From Rhizophagus clarus (taxonomy: Eukaryota; Glomeromycota; Glomeromycetes; Glomerales; Glomeraceae): a stretch of 64,000 bases of DNA. Made by a program: the position numbers and the translations under genes. The notes below the pieces were generated by a model, which had not been told where the DNA came from, did not search any database, and saw nothing but the letters and a program-made list of their open reading frames with translations. The number at the start of each line of letters is the position of its first letter. The first letter of the stretch is position 1. Positions 1-12,542 of the stretch are shown piece after piece. The stretch spans positions 48,341 through 112,340 of the forward strand of contig BLAL01000310.1 of assembly GCA_015698045.1 (NCBI GenBank), read 5' to 3'.

Positions 1-611
1 AGTTCAAAAACGGAGGGTCGGTGACCAATCGGAATAATTAACGAGTAACAAAAAATTAACGAGTAACAAAAAGTTCTTTGTACACATTTATTTATTTATA
101 GATAAAAATTTTTTTATTAATCTGCGAAAATTTAAACGTAATACAATTAAATGATAAACGAAATGAAATATAGTGTATCGAATAGAATTTTTCAAATTTT
201 TTCTAAAAAAAAAAAAAAAAAAGATGACATAATTTAAAATGAGTAAAATAAATACAATGTAAAAATAAATAAATCGAAATTTAAAAAATGTAACTTACTT
301 TTTCCAAGCAATGAAAGCGGTTCTGTTACGGAAGAGGAAAGTCGAAAGTCGATTAAATAAGTCGATTAATGTTAGAACGGAATGGAACAAGCATAATCAT
401 ATAAACGAGCTCAAATGTATTTATCTTCAAAGGAAAGTCCATAATAGATTTAGACGCTAGCTTAATTTTTTTAAAAAAAAAACCTTAAACTAAAAAAAAA
501 AAAAAAGGATTAATTAATCGAAAGGACACACACATATATTACAAAAAAAAAAGTTCAAATTTACAAACCCTGGGGAAAAAATATAGTTATCATATAAAAA
601 TGTTAGTTCTT

Positions 612-642
<31 letters not shown>

Positions 643-1786
643 GAAGAAAAAAAAAAAACCTTCTTTATTATTCAGATTATTTATAAAAAAATTTCTAAAT
701 TTCCAAGTTTCTTTTTTAAAATCTATAAACAAAAAGAAAAGGTTCTTATTTGTGTGTCTTTTGCCAATTTAATGTCGTGCATTTTCTTTTTAGGTCGGAT
801 TTTCCTAAACGCGTTTTGATTCGTCTTTTGCGTACGTAATTAAAATGACGTATCTGATAAAAAATTCTTTAAAGTTTAAAAACTTTTTTTTTAAAGTAAA
901 CAATGGACGCTAATGTAACATTAAAATGATCAAATATCGCGTTGAGGCGCGGATCATTTTTTAATTCTAACTCGACAGACGCATAATGTATAATGTTATG
1001 ATGTCAACATGTACAAATATATTTCATTTTAAAGGTGAACCCGAATGTTAAAAATATTGTTGTATTATTATTTTATTTATTTATTTATTTTGTGAATTTA
1101 TGATGACTATTTATGATGACTAATGTATATAACGAAGAAAGTTTTTTTTTGGGATGATAATTAAATATTTTTGTCCATTGTTTAAAGAAGGTTCCCATAT
1201 CCCAAAGTAACCATAAATAAGGAAACTGGGCGAAATATTAAATATCAAGATTCGGATTATCGTATTATATTCTTTGTTTAAAATTCCAATATTCGAATTC
1301 TTATTTCATTATTTACGTCATAGTTGTGTTATTATCACCAATAATTTGTTTTAAACATTCCCGAATTTTCGTTTGATGATTACCAATAGAAAACCGGCTC
1401 ATTGTTAATTGTGTTTGAAATTTACTCTTTAGGAAAATATTTTTTTATTATCTAACCTTCTAAGTATTGAAAATGGGGAAAGTTTTTGGTATGTGTGTCA
1501 CCGATTAAATAATCAAGAGATGACAAATTAGAATAGGAGAAACTTCTTTAATTATTATTTAGGTTCGAATCGTAGTTCATAAAAATTTTCGAATTTTTTT
1601 TAATAATAGAAATTGAGTAAGCTTTGTATTCATGTCTTATAATCCAGATAAGGAAATCTTAATTGTAATAAATGATATTTGATCGACATGACGACATCAT
1701 TTTTATTTTTTTTTTTTTTTCGATTATCAAATCAAAAAAAAAAAAAAAAATATATTTCTTCTTTCTTTTTTTTTTTCTTTCTCATA
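1..1786. other. AT-rich non-coding stretch upstream of MRF1
   Basis: No convincing gene is visible on either strand. The stretch is AT-rich with several homopolymer runs, the clearest being a long T run followed by an A run around 619-658 and runs near 220, 490 and 1700-1750. The last 100 bases, just before the MRF1 start, are pyrimidine-rich, which is common upstream of starts in this window. A reading frame opening at 1679 only extends the MRF1 first exon upstream from a TTG and is not needed. Confidence 0.6.
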
Positions 1787-3977
1787 ATGAATCGTATTTC
1801 TTTTCGAAAATTTAATTTATATAAATTTCCCAAATATTATTTATCTCCTTCTATTAATTCAAATTTTTCATTTAAATTATTTAGATTGAATGTATCATAT
1901 TCAACAGGTTTTTTTAACAATCTTCATTTATATTATTGTTTGTTTTTCCTCCTTTTCTTTTGTTATTAATGAATTACTTATGATAATTTAGTTTCAACAT
2001 CACAAGATAAAATTGTAAAAGAAACTTTATTTAATCCTAAAATTCATGAAAAATTGGAAAATTTAGTAATTCGTCATTCTAAATTATCAGAAAAATTATC
2101 TAAACAAGTATTGTATCCCATAAATTTTCTTAGGGTGACTTGTAGGGTACTTGAAGTTCATAATTAATAATGTTTTTAATTTTTAAAGATATCATCGGAT
2201 AATCCTGAAGAAATAGCAAAACTTTCTAAAGAATTATCAAGTTTAATTGAAATAACTAATTCTTATAATGAACTAAAGAAAGCTCAAGGTGTAGTATATT
2301 ATAATTCTTTGTCTCCTTGTTAGTGAAAGAGAGAGATTGTATTTAATCTCCTTGTTGGTGAAAGAGAAAATGAATTTAACCATTAAATTACCTCTTCCTT
2401 GTTGGCGAAAGTGAGAATGCGTTTAATCGTAAAATAATCAAGACTACAGCTGTACAACACACACTCTAATCTTTATAAATTGATTTTAATCAGGAACTTG
2501 AAGAAGTTAAATCAATATTACATGATTCAACAACGACAACAGAAGAAGAATTTAAAATTCTTATACAAGAAGAATATCAAGAATATTTGGAAAAAGTAAA
2601 ATTACTTGAACAACAGGTAATACAAGGTTTATTACCGAAAGATCGAGCTGATGAAGGAAACGCTATAATTGAACTTCGAGCTGGTAATTATTATAAGGAA
2701 CAATTGACAAGAATTTTTTTTTTTTCCTACATATAATTTCAATGTTACCATTATTTTTTATACTTAGGAACGGGGGGAGATGAAGCAGCATTGTTTGTTA
2801 ATGATATATTAAGAATGTATGAACGTTATGCAGAATTACGTAGATGGAAATTTGAAATCTTGTCTAAATCAGAAGATACTATTGGAGCCGTTAAGGTACT
2901 TTTTATACCATTTAATTACTATTAAAGATTTTGATGTCCAACCTTAATCAAAAGTAAATTTTATTATGCTATTTTACGTTCTTGATAAAAATTGATCAAA
3001 AAAAAATTTTTTTTGATTAGGAAGTTATAGCTACAATATCAGGTAAAGGTGTATTTGGAAATATGAAATTTGAATCAGGAGTTCATAGAGTACAAAGGGT
3101 TCCTATAACAGAGAAAGCTGGTCGGATACATACAAGTACAATTACAGTCGCAATATTACCAGTTCCATCTGAGGTATTTATTAAAAGAAAATTGGGTGAT
3201 TTGTCATTTTAAATCCTTAATTAGAAATAATGAATGTAGTTATTCTTTTTCTTTAGACAGAAGTGAAATTTAAAGAATCTGATTTACGTATAGATTATTA
3301 TAGATCAAGTGGTAAAGGAGGTCAGCATGTTAATACAACTTCAAGTGCCGTCAGAATAACTCATATTCCAAGTGGTATTGTGGTATCTATACAAGATGAA
3401 AGATCTCAACCAAAAGTAAGTAATCTATGTGTTGTGTTGAATGCGCGCCAAATACTCGACCGGTTTAATGTGAAAACGACGATCAGAAATGATTAATTTT
3501 TCGTTTTTATAGAATAAAGCAAAAGCATTACAAATATTACAAGCGAGATTATATGATACGGAAAGAAGTAAATTACATCGAGAAAGAAGTGAAAATAGGA
3601 AACAACAGGTATGTTAAAGATTGAATTATTAACTTAAATATAAATTATTACAACTTTAATTATTATTAATATAGGTTGGAACTGGTGAGAGATCCGAAAA
3701 AATAAGAACTTATAATTTTGCACAAGTAAGTTTACCATTTTAATATAATTTTTTGTTCTTGAATAGTCTTTTTATTTATTTTGATTATTTATTTCCTAAA
3801 AATCATGACTAAATAATTTTTTTTTTTCTTTGGTAAATTAAGAATAGAGTAACTGATCATAGAATTAATTTGACATTATATGAATTGGATAATGTATTAA
3901 ATGGTGAATCATTACAAGTTATTGTAGATGGACTTAAAGTACACAATCAAATTGATATGTTACAAAGTAGCATATGA
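1787..3977 (+). CDS. MRF1: Mitochondrial peptide chain release factor 1 (RF1 family), ten exons
   Basis: Class I release factor that ends mitochondrial translation at UAA and UAG. By frame and GT-AG signals the exons are 1787-1907, 1992-2107, 2189-2290, 2494-2683, 2768-2895, 3021-3173, 3257-3415, 3513-3608, 3675-3725 and 3843-3977, giving 416 residues without a break, a normal mitochondrial RF1 length. The peptidyl-hydrolysis motif GGQ is at residues 291-293 inside [18 protein letters not shown]. The codon-reading PxT motif is PIT at 247-249, followed by the RF1-type GRIHTST. The first 40 residues are basic and Ser/Asn/Phe-rich with no acidic residue, as in a mitochondrial transit peptide. 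The ATG at 1787 is the first in frame that avoids a poly-Phe/Lys leader. The neighbour RCE1 is convergent, with 588 bases between the stops. Family identity is secure; only the exact start is open. Confidence 0.95.
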
Positions 3978-4031
3978 ATGGATTTGAATGGATTAGTTTG
4001 TAAAAATAAATTAAATACACGAAAAACCTTT

Positions 4032-4065
<34 letters not shown>

Positions 4066-4154
4066 TTCATTTTCTCGTGTTAAGAATTTTTTATTAAATT
4101 GTTGTTTCGAATAATTTGGTACTGGGTATTGGTGAATTTTGTTAATATTTATTT

Positions 4155-4457
4155 CAGATGTTGATTGAATATCGATCCCGATTTAAGTGTTGTAGTGTTA
4201 GAATTTCTATTTCAGATATTGGATATTGATCACGCTATAGGCGCTACGGTGCTAGAATTTTATTAAATATTTTGTTTCATATGTTGGATATTGATTACGC
4301 TATAAGTGCCGTAATGCTAGAAATTTTATTAAATGTTTTGCTCCAGATGTTGGATATTGATCACGCTATAAGTGCCGTAATGCTAGAAATTTTATTAAAT
4401 TGTTTCTCGAATAATTTGTTTCAGATGTTGGATATTAAGTGTGTAAATTTTATATAA
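4155..4457 (+). repeat. Degenerate minisatellite, about 65-bp unit
   Basis: Four to five diverging copies of a unit beginning cagatgttggatattgat and ending attttattaaat follow each other between the MRF1 and RCE1 stop codons. Unit starts are near 4156, 4213, 4278, 4344 and 4422. The two central copies are almost identical; the outer ones are decayed and the last is truncated. The open frame at 4272-4457 exists only because the unit happens to lack stops, so I do not treat it as a gene. Confidence 0.8.
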
Positions 4458-4565
4458 TTACATATTTTCTATATAATCAATCTAAATTCTACAAATTAAA
4501 CAACCCTTTATACACACTGTTCTTACTCATATGTAATTGTAAATAATCCCCTTTAAAGATTAGGA

Positions 4566-6048
4566 TTAACTATTTGTTTCATTATTATACCAATATATCG
4601 ATTTTCCAACTTCTCTATATAAACCCGGATTAGTAGCAGGAAATAAAGAAGGTACAAATATAATTACCCCACCGATTAGTGTTATTATGACAACTGAAAA
4701 AAAAAAAAATCCAAATGTTAAAATTATAATCTTTTTAAAGAAAAATCAATAATTAATTATCTAACCTTTTTTAATTCCTTCTGAATACGTTGAAAGATTA
4801 ATAGATGGAAATCCCATTATATTACAAAACATATGAGCAAAAAATGGAGGAATAAAATGACCTAATTAAAAGAAATATTATTATAAAATTAAAATTATAT
4901 AAATTAAATGGAGAATTGTTATCATACTTATCATACCTGTTCTCATAAATAAAAATGTGGCATACCACCCAAATAAAGTGGTATATGTCAATTGGAAACC
5001 TTTATTATAAGAAAGGATCTTTATCAATAACAAATTTAAATTAAATTACATGACAGACTAGATTACCTGAAATCAATATTGCAACTTTTGCTGCTTCAAC
5101 GGTTCTTCCACGACTGACATAGGTTTCCCAAGCATGATGTACGTGAGCTGCTCACATAAAAATGTGAACAGGAACGTGAAAAGTACGTATTAATATTAAA
5201 GAGAATAATGTTAAATTAAAATCATTTGTTAGGAGCTACCTATTCCAAATACCAAAGGTGATAAAAATATAATTTGAGCGTGAGAAAAATTTGCTAAAGC
5301 AAGAAGGGGAACCATACAACATCTAAATACAAATTCTTCAGTCATCGGTGCCTGATGAAAAGTTTAATATCTCATTGTTAATAATAAAAAAAAAAAAAGT
5401 ACTAAATGAAATGAACCTTTTTTAAACTTACAAAGATTAGATTCCTGAATCCAATCAAAGATCCAATATAATCAAAAACGTCATCTCGCCAATTAAATGC
5501 GGCCTGAAAAGGTAATTCTTTATCCAAAAATTTAATAAATAAAGGGCCAATAAATAATGACATTGATAAACCCAAAGGAATAAGAACTGTATTTAGTAAA
5601 TAGTATAGACGAGATGGGAATGAGAATCCAAGAAGTACCCATGTTGTGTTAATTTCTGTCAAAATTGACTAAAGAAATAGTAAAAAGATAAAGAAAGTAT
5701 TAAAAAAGAACAATGAAAAAAAAATTTCTTTCTTTTTTTTTTTTTGATATGAAATTAATAAAGATTATTTACAGCTGAATTTTCAAATCCCCCGCATAGA
5801 CGTATTAAAAACCAAACGCCGGTGAATGAAATTAAGCAAGTAATAATAACACTAAATCCACGATTTAAAATAACATGCGGATGGTCTTTTGTTAATTGAG
5901 GATTATTACTACCAATTCTTGTTGTCTTCGAAAAATACAAGCCTCCGACGAAACATAAGGTAAAAAACACACAGTTAAGGATGGCATAAGAAGGTGGTAT
6001 AATAGGATCAATATCCGATCTTATTATGTAATCAAGATTTACTCCCAT
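4566..6048 (-). CDS. RCE1: CAAX prenyl protease 2 (Rce1), seven exons
   Basis: Membrane endoprotease of the ER that removes the last three residues of prenylated CAAX proteins such as Ras and Rho. Exons, in gene order: 6048-5773, 5668-5432, 5351-5240, 5147-5067, 4999-4937, 4861-4766, 4693-4566. They join to 330 residues with no stop, the usual Rce1 size. Catalytic landmarks of the ABI/Rce1 family are present: TEEFVFR at 175-181 (the EExxxR motif), FGIAHVHHAWE with the histidines at 210-213, and AHMFCNIMG with H266 and N270. Several hydrophobic segments fit a polytopic membrane protein; the first lies near residues 22-40. The start is ATG at 6048; an upstream GTG in the same frame is less likely. 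The poly-pyrimidine acceptors are clear. It is convergent with MRF1. Confidence 0.94.
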
Positions 6049-7722
6049 ATTAAAAATTAATAAATATAATAAATTAAAAAGCACGTGAAATTTTTACAAA
6101 TGTTTTCTTTATTTTTTTTCTACACCAATGTTCTTTAAAAACTTTGCAATTATGAAAGAAAAAGAGAAAAAAAAAAGGAAAAATGGAACTGATTTATAAA
6201 TGAAACAATTATTATTTTATACATAACAAATTAGGTTATAGGCACGTGGATCATTACGATAAGATTGTCATTACTGCAGGGTTGTATTGTCTCGATCGAA
6301 TTACGGATAAATTCGATTTTTTTTTATTTCAACTGATTTGACGGTCGAACATGACAAACGATAACTGAAAGTTAAACATGAACCAAAGAACAAAGGAGAT
6401 TTAAAGATTTGATTTGATGTGAATTCAACTTTTATATGTTTTTACAAGTTTAAATTGAAATTGAGTTTTCCATATATGGGTCACAAACCTTGAAGCGTAC
6501 AATTATTTGTAAACTTAATAATTCCGATTATGATGATCAAATGTGGCACGAATGAATTTAATTCAATTTCGAAACAATTTTTTTTTAAAACATTTTTTAT
6601 TTATAAAATGTAAATTGAACCGTCTTTTACCCGTTTTTACCGTTTTTTTTTCGAATTCTTGTAAAAGTATTTGAACGTATTTATTTATAACAACAAATAA
6701 CAATATAGTAGTATTTTTAGATTAATATATCCTGATTTCTTTCTGGCTTCTTTCTGACTTTACTCAATTCGTCGTTTAACCGACAAGATGACAAATTTCG
6801 CCAGATAACGTTGCACCCAATATTATTATATACGAGATAATATGTATGGTTAGTATGGTATCCTATTTTCATAATAATTATACATACAATGATGGTCATA
6901 TATCGGGATTATATTCAGGTTATGGACAGTTATATAGTGATAACAGGTCCCAATATTCCATGTAAACTTGGAAACCTTGAGAACCTTGAATCGCCTTGTA
7001 ATCCGTTTTGGTTGATAGTTTCACCCTTTTTTCATTCACAAGATGAATTTAGGAACGAGTGATAAAGAAATTTATGATGAAATTATACAGATTTGAGAAA
7101 ATCCGGCAAGATCTTTTTCCGTGAACGGATACACCCCTGCGGGCGGCGTGCGGCCGATATGACTTCTATTGTATATATGCAAGTAAAGTTAGCGCAGTAC
7201 CATCCTATTTCCATAGCTGATAATTGACCATACCATACATTCTGTATTCATTGTCGTTACATCGTACAGTACTACATTATTTTCGTTGATTGTAACCATT
7301 ACAGACTTGGTAAGGTTATGCGGACTTACATGTTCTAGATTTCTGATGATCATCAGATCATTCATGCCAAGACTGATATAATCAATTCTTTGAATGTTTT
7401 CTTTTCGTTCCATTTTTAAGTTTGAAAATGCATGTCATTAATCGATCGTGATGTTAGTCACCATGTTTAATTATCATTTTTATTTATTTCACTGATGCAT
7501 AAGATATACATACCTGCCAAGTATGATATCATGGATATCTGGAATAAAATTATTATAATCATTTTATAATGATTAATAATTTTTTTGGATGTCTTCTTTT
7601 TTGATCACTTTTATCATAAGATTTACTGATAGAATATTTGGAGCAAATAATCATAAAATACAATAATTTAATATTAATTCAAGTTTTTATTTTCAAATTT
7701 TTTTTTTTTTTTTTTTTTTTGA
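6049..7722. other. Intergenic region with a short unassigned minus-strand frame
   Basis: No recognised gene. A 74-codon frame with a true ATG runs on the minus strand from 7413 to 7189 and contains NNVVLYDVTTMNTECMVWS. It has no clear donor or acceptor partners and I cannot place it in a family; a decayed fragment is as likely as a gene. A strikingly GC-rich patch (about 7130-7155) interrupts otherwise AT-rich DNA. Confidence 0.4.
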
Positions 7723-8470
7723 ATGGTTTCTTTTTTCGTCTCATCCAACATATTTTTTAAAATGCATATCGTTAATCGAAAAAAAAAAATGCTCGCAATG
7801 TTATTTACATTACTTACAGTATGTTTAGCACAATTTAATGATTCTAGAAAGGGAAATGATTCTGATAGGGGAAGTAATCTTGGAATATCTTCTAATCTCA
7901 TAAACGGAGATGGTTCCAAATCTGGAATTCCCGGTTTTAACTTTGGAAAAATTTTAAATTCTAAAGCACTTCCATCAAATGAAGTACCTTTACCTCCTTT
8001 GTCTTAGTAAAATCAATCTTCACAACCACAAAATGGTGTTAATGTTCATCCTAAGATCGGATCACCATCAACATCTGCTGATGATATTCGTAACCTTTCT
8101 TTGCGCGTGATGGAAAAGGTGTGCATTCTTGTAAATGTATCAAAGATTTTGTTGTAATTTATATAATTATTTATTTATTCATATTACTTATTAGTGGACC
8201 TCCTAATAATACTCTCATTATGCCATTAAGTAAACAACGTATTTCATGGAATCAATCACCATGTTTAATGGGTGGAAGAATTGTATAACATTTAATAGGA
8301 TTGTACCTTTCCTCCATGATGATAAATCACAAACGCGTCGAATTTTTATATACGAGAAACAATTTTGCATTCTGGAATTTTCGGTGCCATTCCTCCATTA
8401 GGTGGAACCTACGGACCAATCGCGATAGCATTAAGAAATCCACCGGATAATTATATACAATTCCTCTGAC
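7723..8470 (+). pseudogene. Decayed gene for a small secreted Ser/Asn-rich protein
   Basis: The first open segment (7723-8007) encodes an N-terminus with a basic stretch and a hydrophobic core, MLAMLFTLLTVCLAQF, typical of a signal peptide, then a Ser/Gly/Asn-rich region. Two stops in a row (TAG TAA at 8005-8010) end it, yet coding-like sequence goes on: in frame after the stops comes NQSSQPQNGVNVHP, and beyond a possible intron (donor near 8119, acceptor AG near 8196) comes GPPNNTLIMPLSKQRISWNQ. A last coding-like piece near 8372-8467 contains GIFGAIPPLGGTYGP. The pieces suggest one secreted protein broken by at least two stop or frame changes. The family is not recognised; a resemblance to cell-wall or Ser/Thr-rich secreted proteins is weak. 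A working truncated 94-residue (or about 70-residue) secreted peptide cannot be excluded. Confidence 0.45.
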
Positions 8471-9554
8471 ACATTATCTTCATTATCATCGGCAACTATA
8501 ATTATTGTACAATTTCAATTAATTGTAGCATTACTTATTTAAGTATAGAGTCTTTCCTCACCTAGAAAAGTCTTTTTTTTTTTGTGTAATTACGAATTTA
8601 TACAGACATTGCAAACAAAAAAAAAAAAAAAAAAAATACAATGTCAATAGAAAATTTTGAATGATTTTTTGGCTGAATGAAAATACGGAGTAACAATGAA
8701 TCAAAGATGTGGCTAAAAAATTTGTTCTATTCTAGAAATCTAACGTGGCTTCGTGTGGCGAATGTTCTATAGATACTGTGACACAACAAAGACATGCGGA
8801 CATGAGCGTACTTAACTGCGTAACATGTCACGCCACCATTTTTGCCAGAAAAAGATGAAAGAATAAAATTTACTACTAAAGCTTTTTTTTACGATGCAAA
8901 GCTTTATCATATAAAAGCTGAACAAAGTGAAATTTTTCTTAAAAAAAATTACTTTATTATTTTATATAAAAATAAAAAATAAAAAAATAAAAAAAAAAAT
9001 AAAAAAAAAAAAAAAAAAGTCTTGTAGAAACCGAAATGATTTCCACACCACACGTGACTGGTTTTGTTACCGAAGTCCATCGAAAAAAAAATATTGTATC
9101 ATTTGCCGCAGAAAGAAATAAATATTACGTCAAGACGATCGAAATAATGTACATAGTAAGAATAAAAGATAGCTGAGATTAAATGGAAAATTTGGTATAG
9201 TGTGATGTAATATAATATATTATGTTTAGGAAGATGGAATATCCATTCTTCTTTAGAGAAAAATCCACTGGTTACAATCTCACTAAAATAAGGGATATGT
9301 TTCTAAGTTGTTTAATTTTATTGGGAGGTATAAGAGCTCTATCAAGTAAGATTAACCTTGCATTACACGTGACTAACTGTGGCTGGTTGTATGAAAAAAA
9401 ATTCTATAAATATATGGCTTGGTATTTCTCACAACTCATTCAAAGTAGAATTATTTCTTCCTCTAATAACTAATAAGCAAATTTTGATCTTTTTTTTTTT
9501 ATAAAAAAAAAAAAAAGTTTAATTTTTTTTAAAAACAAAGAAAAGAAAGAAAGA
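8471..9554. other. Intergenic region before the Zn2Cys6 gene
   Basis: AT-rich with A runs near 8617 and 8980-9018. Two short open frames (8927-9121 and 9222-9473) are present; the first is mostly poly-Lys/Asn from A runs. The second has an ATG and 83 codons with ordinary composition but no recognisable domain and no supporting context. The immediate 5' flank of the next gene (9485-9554) is A/T homopolymer. Confidence 0.4.
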
Positions 9555-10754
9555 ATGAGCTCCAAAAACTCCAAAACCACTTTCGCAACATCACATGATC
9601 AAACAACGCCAACCTTAAAATCCCAGAAAAAGCCGAGAGGCAAAATTAATATTGTGGCGTGTGACAGATGCAAACGTGATAAGAAGAAATGTGACGGAAA
9701 TTATCTTACTAGAAAAACTTGCAAATATTGTCATAATCATAATGAAACTTGCGTTTATTCCGAACCAAATCTCTTGAGAATTACTCGTATTTTAAATGCA
9801 GCAAGGAAAAATGCAGCAGCTGGGGAGGAAAAGGAAGATAATCAAGAAAAATCTATACAAGAACTTGAAGAACAAATAACTAAATATGAAAATACTCTAA
9901 TGTCATTATATAGTCAAATCGAAAATAAAAATCAAATTAAACCAATTGATTCTATTGGAAATCTTTATCTTTCTTTATTCTCTAATCCTCAAATTTCACG
10001 TGAACAAACATTTATTTTAAAGAAATTATGTGAAATAACAAATAATGTGAATTCAAATATTAATAGCGAAATTATTAATAAAATTCAAAATGAATTGTTA
10101 ATTCTCACATCAAATGAAAGTACAGAATTTGAGAAAGTACAATCTTGGGAAGAACTTGAAATTTTTATTAATAATGAAAATTTAACTGATCATATGATTC
10201 CTTTGGCAGCAACGAATTTCTTTGGATTTTCTGGATCTACTACACCTATTCCATCCCCTCAATTTTTAAATAATGATCGATTTGATGAATCTTATGTCCC
10301 AATCAATCACATTTCAACATCAAAAAAACGTAAAGTTGAGTCATATACATCGGGAGGACATATTACTATTAGACCGACAGTATGGAATCAAGATGATCCT
10401 TCCGAAGAAGTTCCTATGATAACTGTTCATGCACCCCAAAACAATCATTCTATTAACAACGAAACTGTTCAAAATCCAAATATTTTATTCGAGAATATTC
10501 CATCCAATGAAAATTTACAATTCTCAACATTATTAACTTCTCAAGAACCATACGGATTTGAAGAAGTAGGTCTTGATGAAATAGAACAACTTTCAAATAT
10601 AACCTCTCCTACGTTTTCAAGTAATTCATTTTCTGATGATAATATAGAATTTTCTACTTCAAGTAATTCATTTTCCGATGATAATTTATCATATATATCA
10701 AGTCTTCCATTGATATACTTTAACAATTCAGTAAATTTTAACGAAAATTTTTAA
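9555..10754 (+). CDS. Zn(II)2Cys6 fungal transcription factor, single exon
   Basis: Probable nuclear DNA-binding regulator of 399 residues. The binuclear cluster is complete: C36, C39, C46, C56, C59, C66, spacing C-x2-C-x6-C-x9-C-x2-C-x6-C, with the basic stretch KRDKKK between the second and third cysteine as in Gal4-type proteins. A likely coiled coil follows (about residues 95-125, IQELEEQITKYENTLMSLYS), the usual dimerisation element. A classical SV40-like nuclear signal KKRKV sits at 257-261. The C-terminal 130 residues are acidic and Ser/Asn/Phe-rich and contain a near-exact internal duplication of SSNSFSDDN (about 355-377), like an activation domain. There is no fungal-specific middle homology domain that I can see, so the protein is short for the class. 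No introns. Target genes cannot be told from the sequence. Confidence 0.9.
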   Translation: MSSKNSKTTFATSHDQTTPTLKSQKKPRGKINIVACDRCKRDKKKCDGNYLTRKTCKYCHNHNETCVYSEPNLLRITRILNAARKNAAAGEEKEDNQEKSIQELEEQITKYENTLMSLYSQIENKNQIKPIDSIGNLYLSLFSNPQISREQTFILKKLCEITNNVNSNINSEIINKIQNELLILTSNESTEFEKVQSWEELEIFINNENLTDHMIPLAATNFFGFSGSTTPIPSPQFLNNDRFDESYVPINHISTSKKRKVESYTSGGHITIRPTVWNQDDPSEEVPMITVHAPQNNHSINNETVQNPNILFENIPSNENLQFSTLLTSQEPYGFEEVGLDEIEQLSNITSPTFSSNSFSDDNIEFSTSSNSFSDDNLSYISSLPLIYFNNSVNFNENF

Positions 10755-12542
10755 AATCGACGACGGTTTTTTTTTAAAAAAAAAAAAAAAATGAGACGGT
10801 TAATCGATATTGTGGCGGTGGCGGTTATAACGAAAACTTTTATGTGGCGGTTTTGGCGAAAATTTCGAAAATTTAAAAATTCGGCGGGTTTATCGAAAAA
10901 TTTTAAAAATTCGGCGGTTCTATCGATTTTATCGAAATTTTTTTAAAAATACGATGCCATAATTATTTTTATTTTTACATAAACATATGACAACAAAAAT
11001 TCGTTACTTTTATGATTTCGAAATACTTTATGTAATATAAGTATATAAATAGATTTTTTTTTTTTTTTTTGCGAGGTTGCCATTTCCATTTTTTATCATT
11101 AAATTAATTACCATGTATATATATATATAATATATATAGAGATTATAGATTAGAGAAATTAAAATATACATAACAATCACTTGCATAATTAAGATATTAA
11201 GATATTTCGTTTAAGCACCATTTGTGAAATATGATTTAATAAAAATAAGATATTATACCGTTCATTCAAAAGATTTCATTCATTCTCTGTTTGGTCTTAT
11301 GATAATTGCCAAGATCCTCACATTTACTAAATACATCATGATTATGATGTAATAATTCCTTCTATAACATGTGATCGGATTTATTATATATTCGAAAGTC
11401 CCAATTAGTACAATACTACTTTAAACAATTTTAGTTGTAATTTTCTAAATCTTCGGACTTTTAAATGAATAAGTATAGTAAATATCTTAATAATAATATA
11501 ATAGAATATAATTACATATAACTTACCATATAATTTTAATTTATTAACTAATATAAGAAATGACAATTGTTAATTTTGTCGTAGTCTAATTGTCTTTGAC
11601 TGAGTTTCAATTCGCATTACGTCATCACAAGTTTGATTGTTTAACTTTTTGAACATTCAGATAATTTTTTTTCCCAATCCCACAACCATATCTGATTATA
11701 GTTAAGGTCATTCCAACTTTATTGTTTGTTCGATGCCATCTAATTCTGATTTTCCGAAATCACAAAATTTTCCTCCCCCCCCCAATTCTAAACATCAATA
11801 AAGTTGGAACGACCTAATATAAAAGAGAAAACATAAATTTAATTAATAAATTTATTAAATTTATTACGATTGATACATATTCGTTTTTTCTTAACATGAT
11901 AAAATAATAAGAAATTAAATTATTGAATTAATAAACAAATTTCAATTTCCTTTGTAATATTTAGCTAAATATATGAAAAACGAAGCCTATTGAAAAAAAA
12001 AGAGAATCCATATGTGTAAATAAATATATCGTTATTAATAACGAGATCCAGAAATCAGAATCTTAAAATATCTCATAAACAAACCCAAAAAAATAGAATA
12101 TATATATATATATGCATATATATTTTTTTTTTTTTTTTTTTTTTTGATTTTTTTCACAATTATTGAAATAAAATAAAAAGTTGATTATAATTTAAAATAA
12201 TATTGAATTTTCAGTAAAAAAAAGATAACGTGTTGAGAAATATACCATTATATTGATTGATTATACAAACAAGAAAAAAAAGCATATATTTTATCTTATA
12301 GTATATATACCTTGAAAGATATATTTTCCGGTTTTTTTTTTTTTTTTTTATTTTTTATTTTTTATTTAAAATGTTGGGAACGCGAGAGTTACTATGAAAA
12401 TATTATTTCGAAATTGATGTATTTGTTAAAATATTTATATTACACAGAGGATTTTGTGACATTAGCGGATGAATGTTAGATGTAAATTCTAGAAAATTTA
12501 TATAATTCGAAATTATTTTTTTAAATAAAACAAAGAAGAATT
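10755..12542. other. Intergenic region with GGCGGTT-type short repeats and a mini-MITE
   Basis: Right after the Zn2Cys6 gene (10795-10945) a patchy low-copy repeat alternates ggcggtt with cgaaaattt. The rest is AT-rich with poly-T runs near 11050, 12125 and 12330 and an AT microsatellite near 12100. A small inverted-repeat element at 11705-11815 is listed separately. No gene is seen. Confidence 0.45.
11705..11815. repeat. Short inverted-repeat element (mini-MITE)
   Basis: The arm aggtcattccaactttattg at 11705-11724 is matched by its reverse complement, with one change, at 11796-11815. The 70-base centre carries a C run. This is the form of a very short non-autonomous DNA transposon. A target duplication is not clear (TA is possible), so the superfamily is left open. 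Confidence 0.55.

Noticed and set aside
1555-1580. ggttcgaatcgta resembling a tRNA T-arm box B
   Set aside because: No matching A box, acceptor stem or anticodon arm could be placed upstream. No convincing tRNA was found anywhere in the window.
1679-1786. Upstream extension of the MRF1 reading frame
   Set aside because: It opens on TTG and encodes poly-Phe/Lys runs from homopolymers; the ATG at 1787 gives a sensible transit peptide.
7189-7413. 74-codon minus-strand frame, faintly like a beta-propeller strand (VVLYDVTTMNTECMVWS)
   Set aside because: The likeness covers only one short segment and no further repeat blades follow on either side.
9222-9473. 83-codon plus-strand frame with a true ATG
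   Set aside because: No domain, no coding-like neighbours or splice partners, and composition is compatible with chance; kept only as a remark in the intergenic entry.
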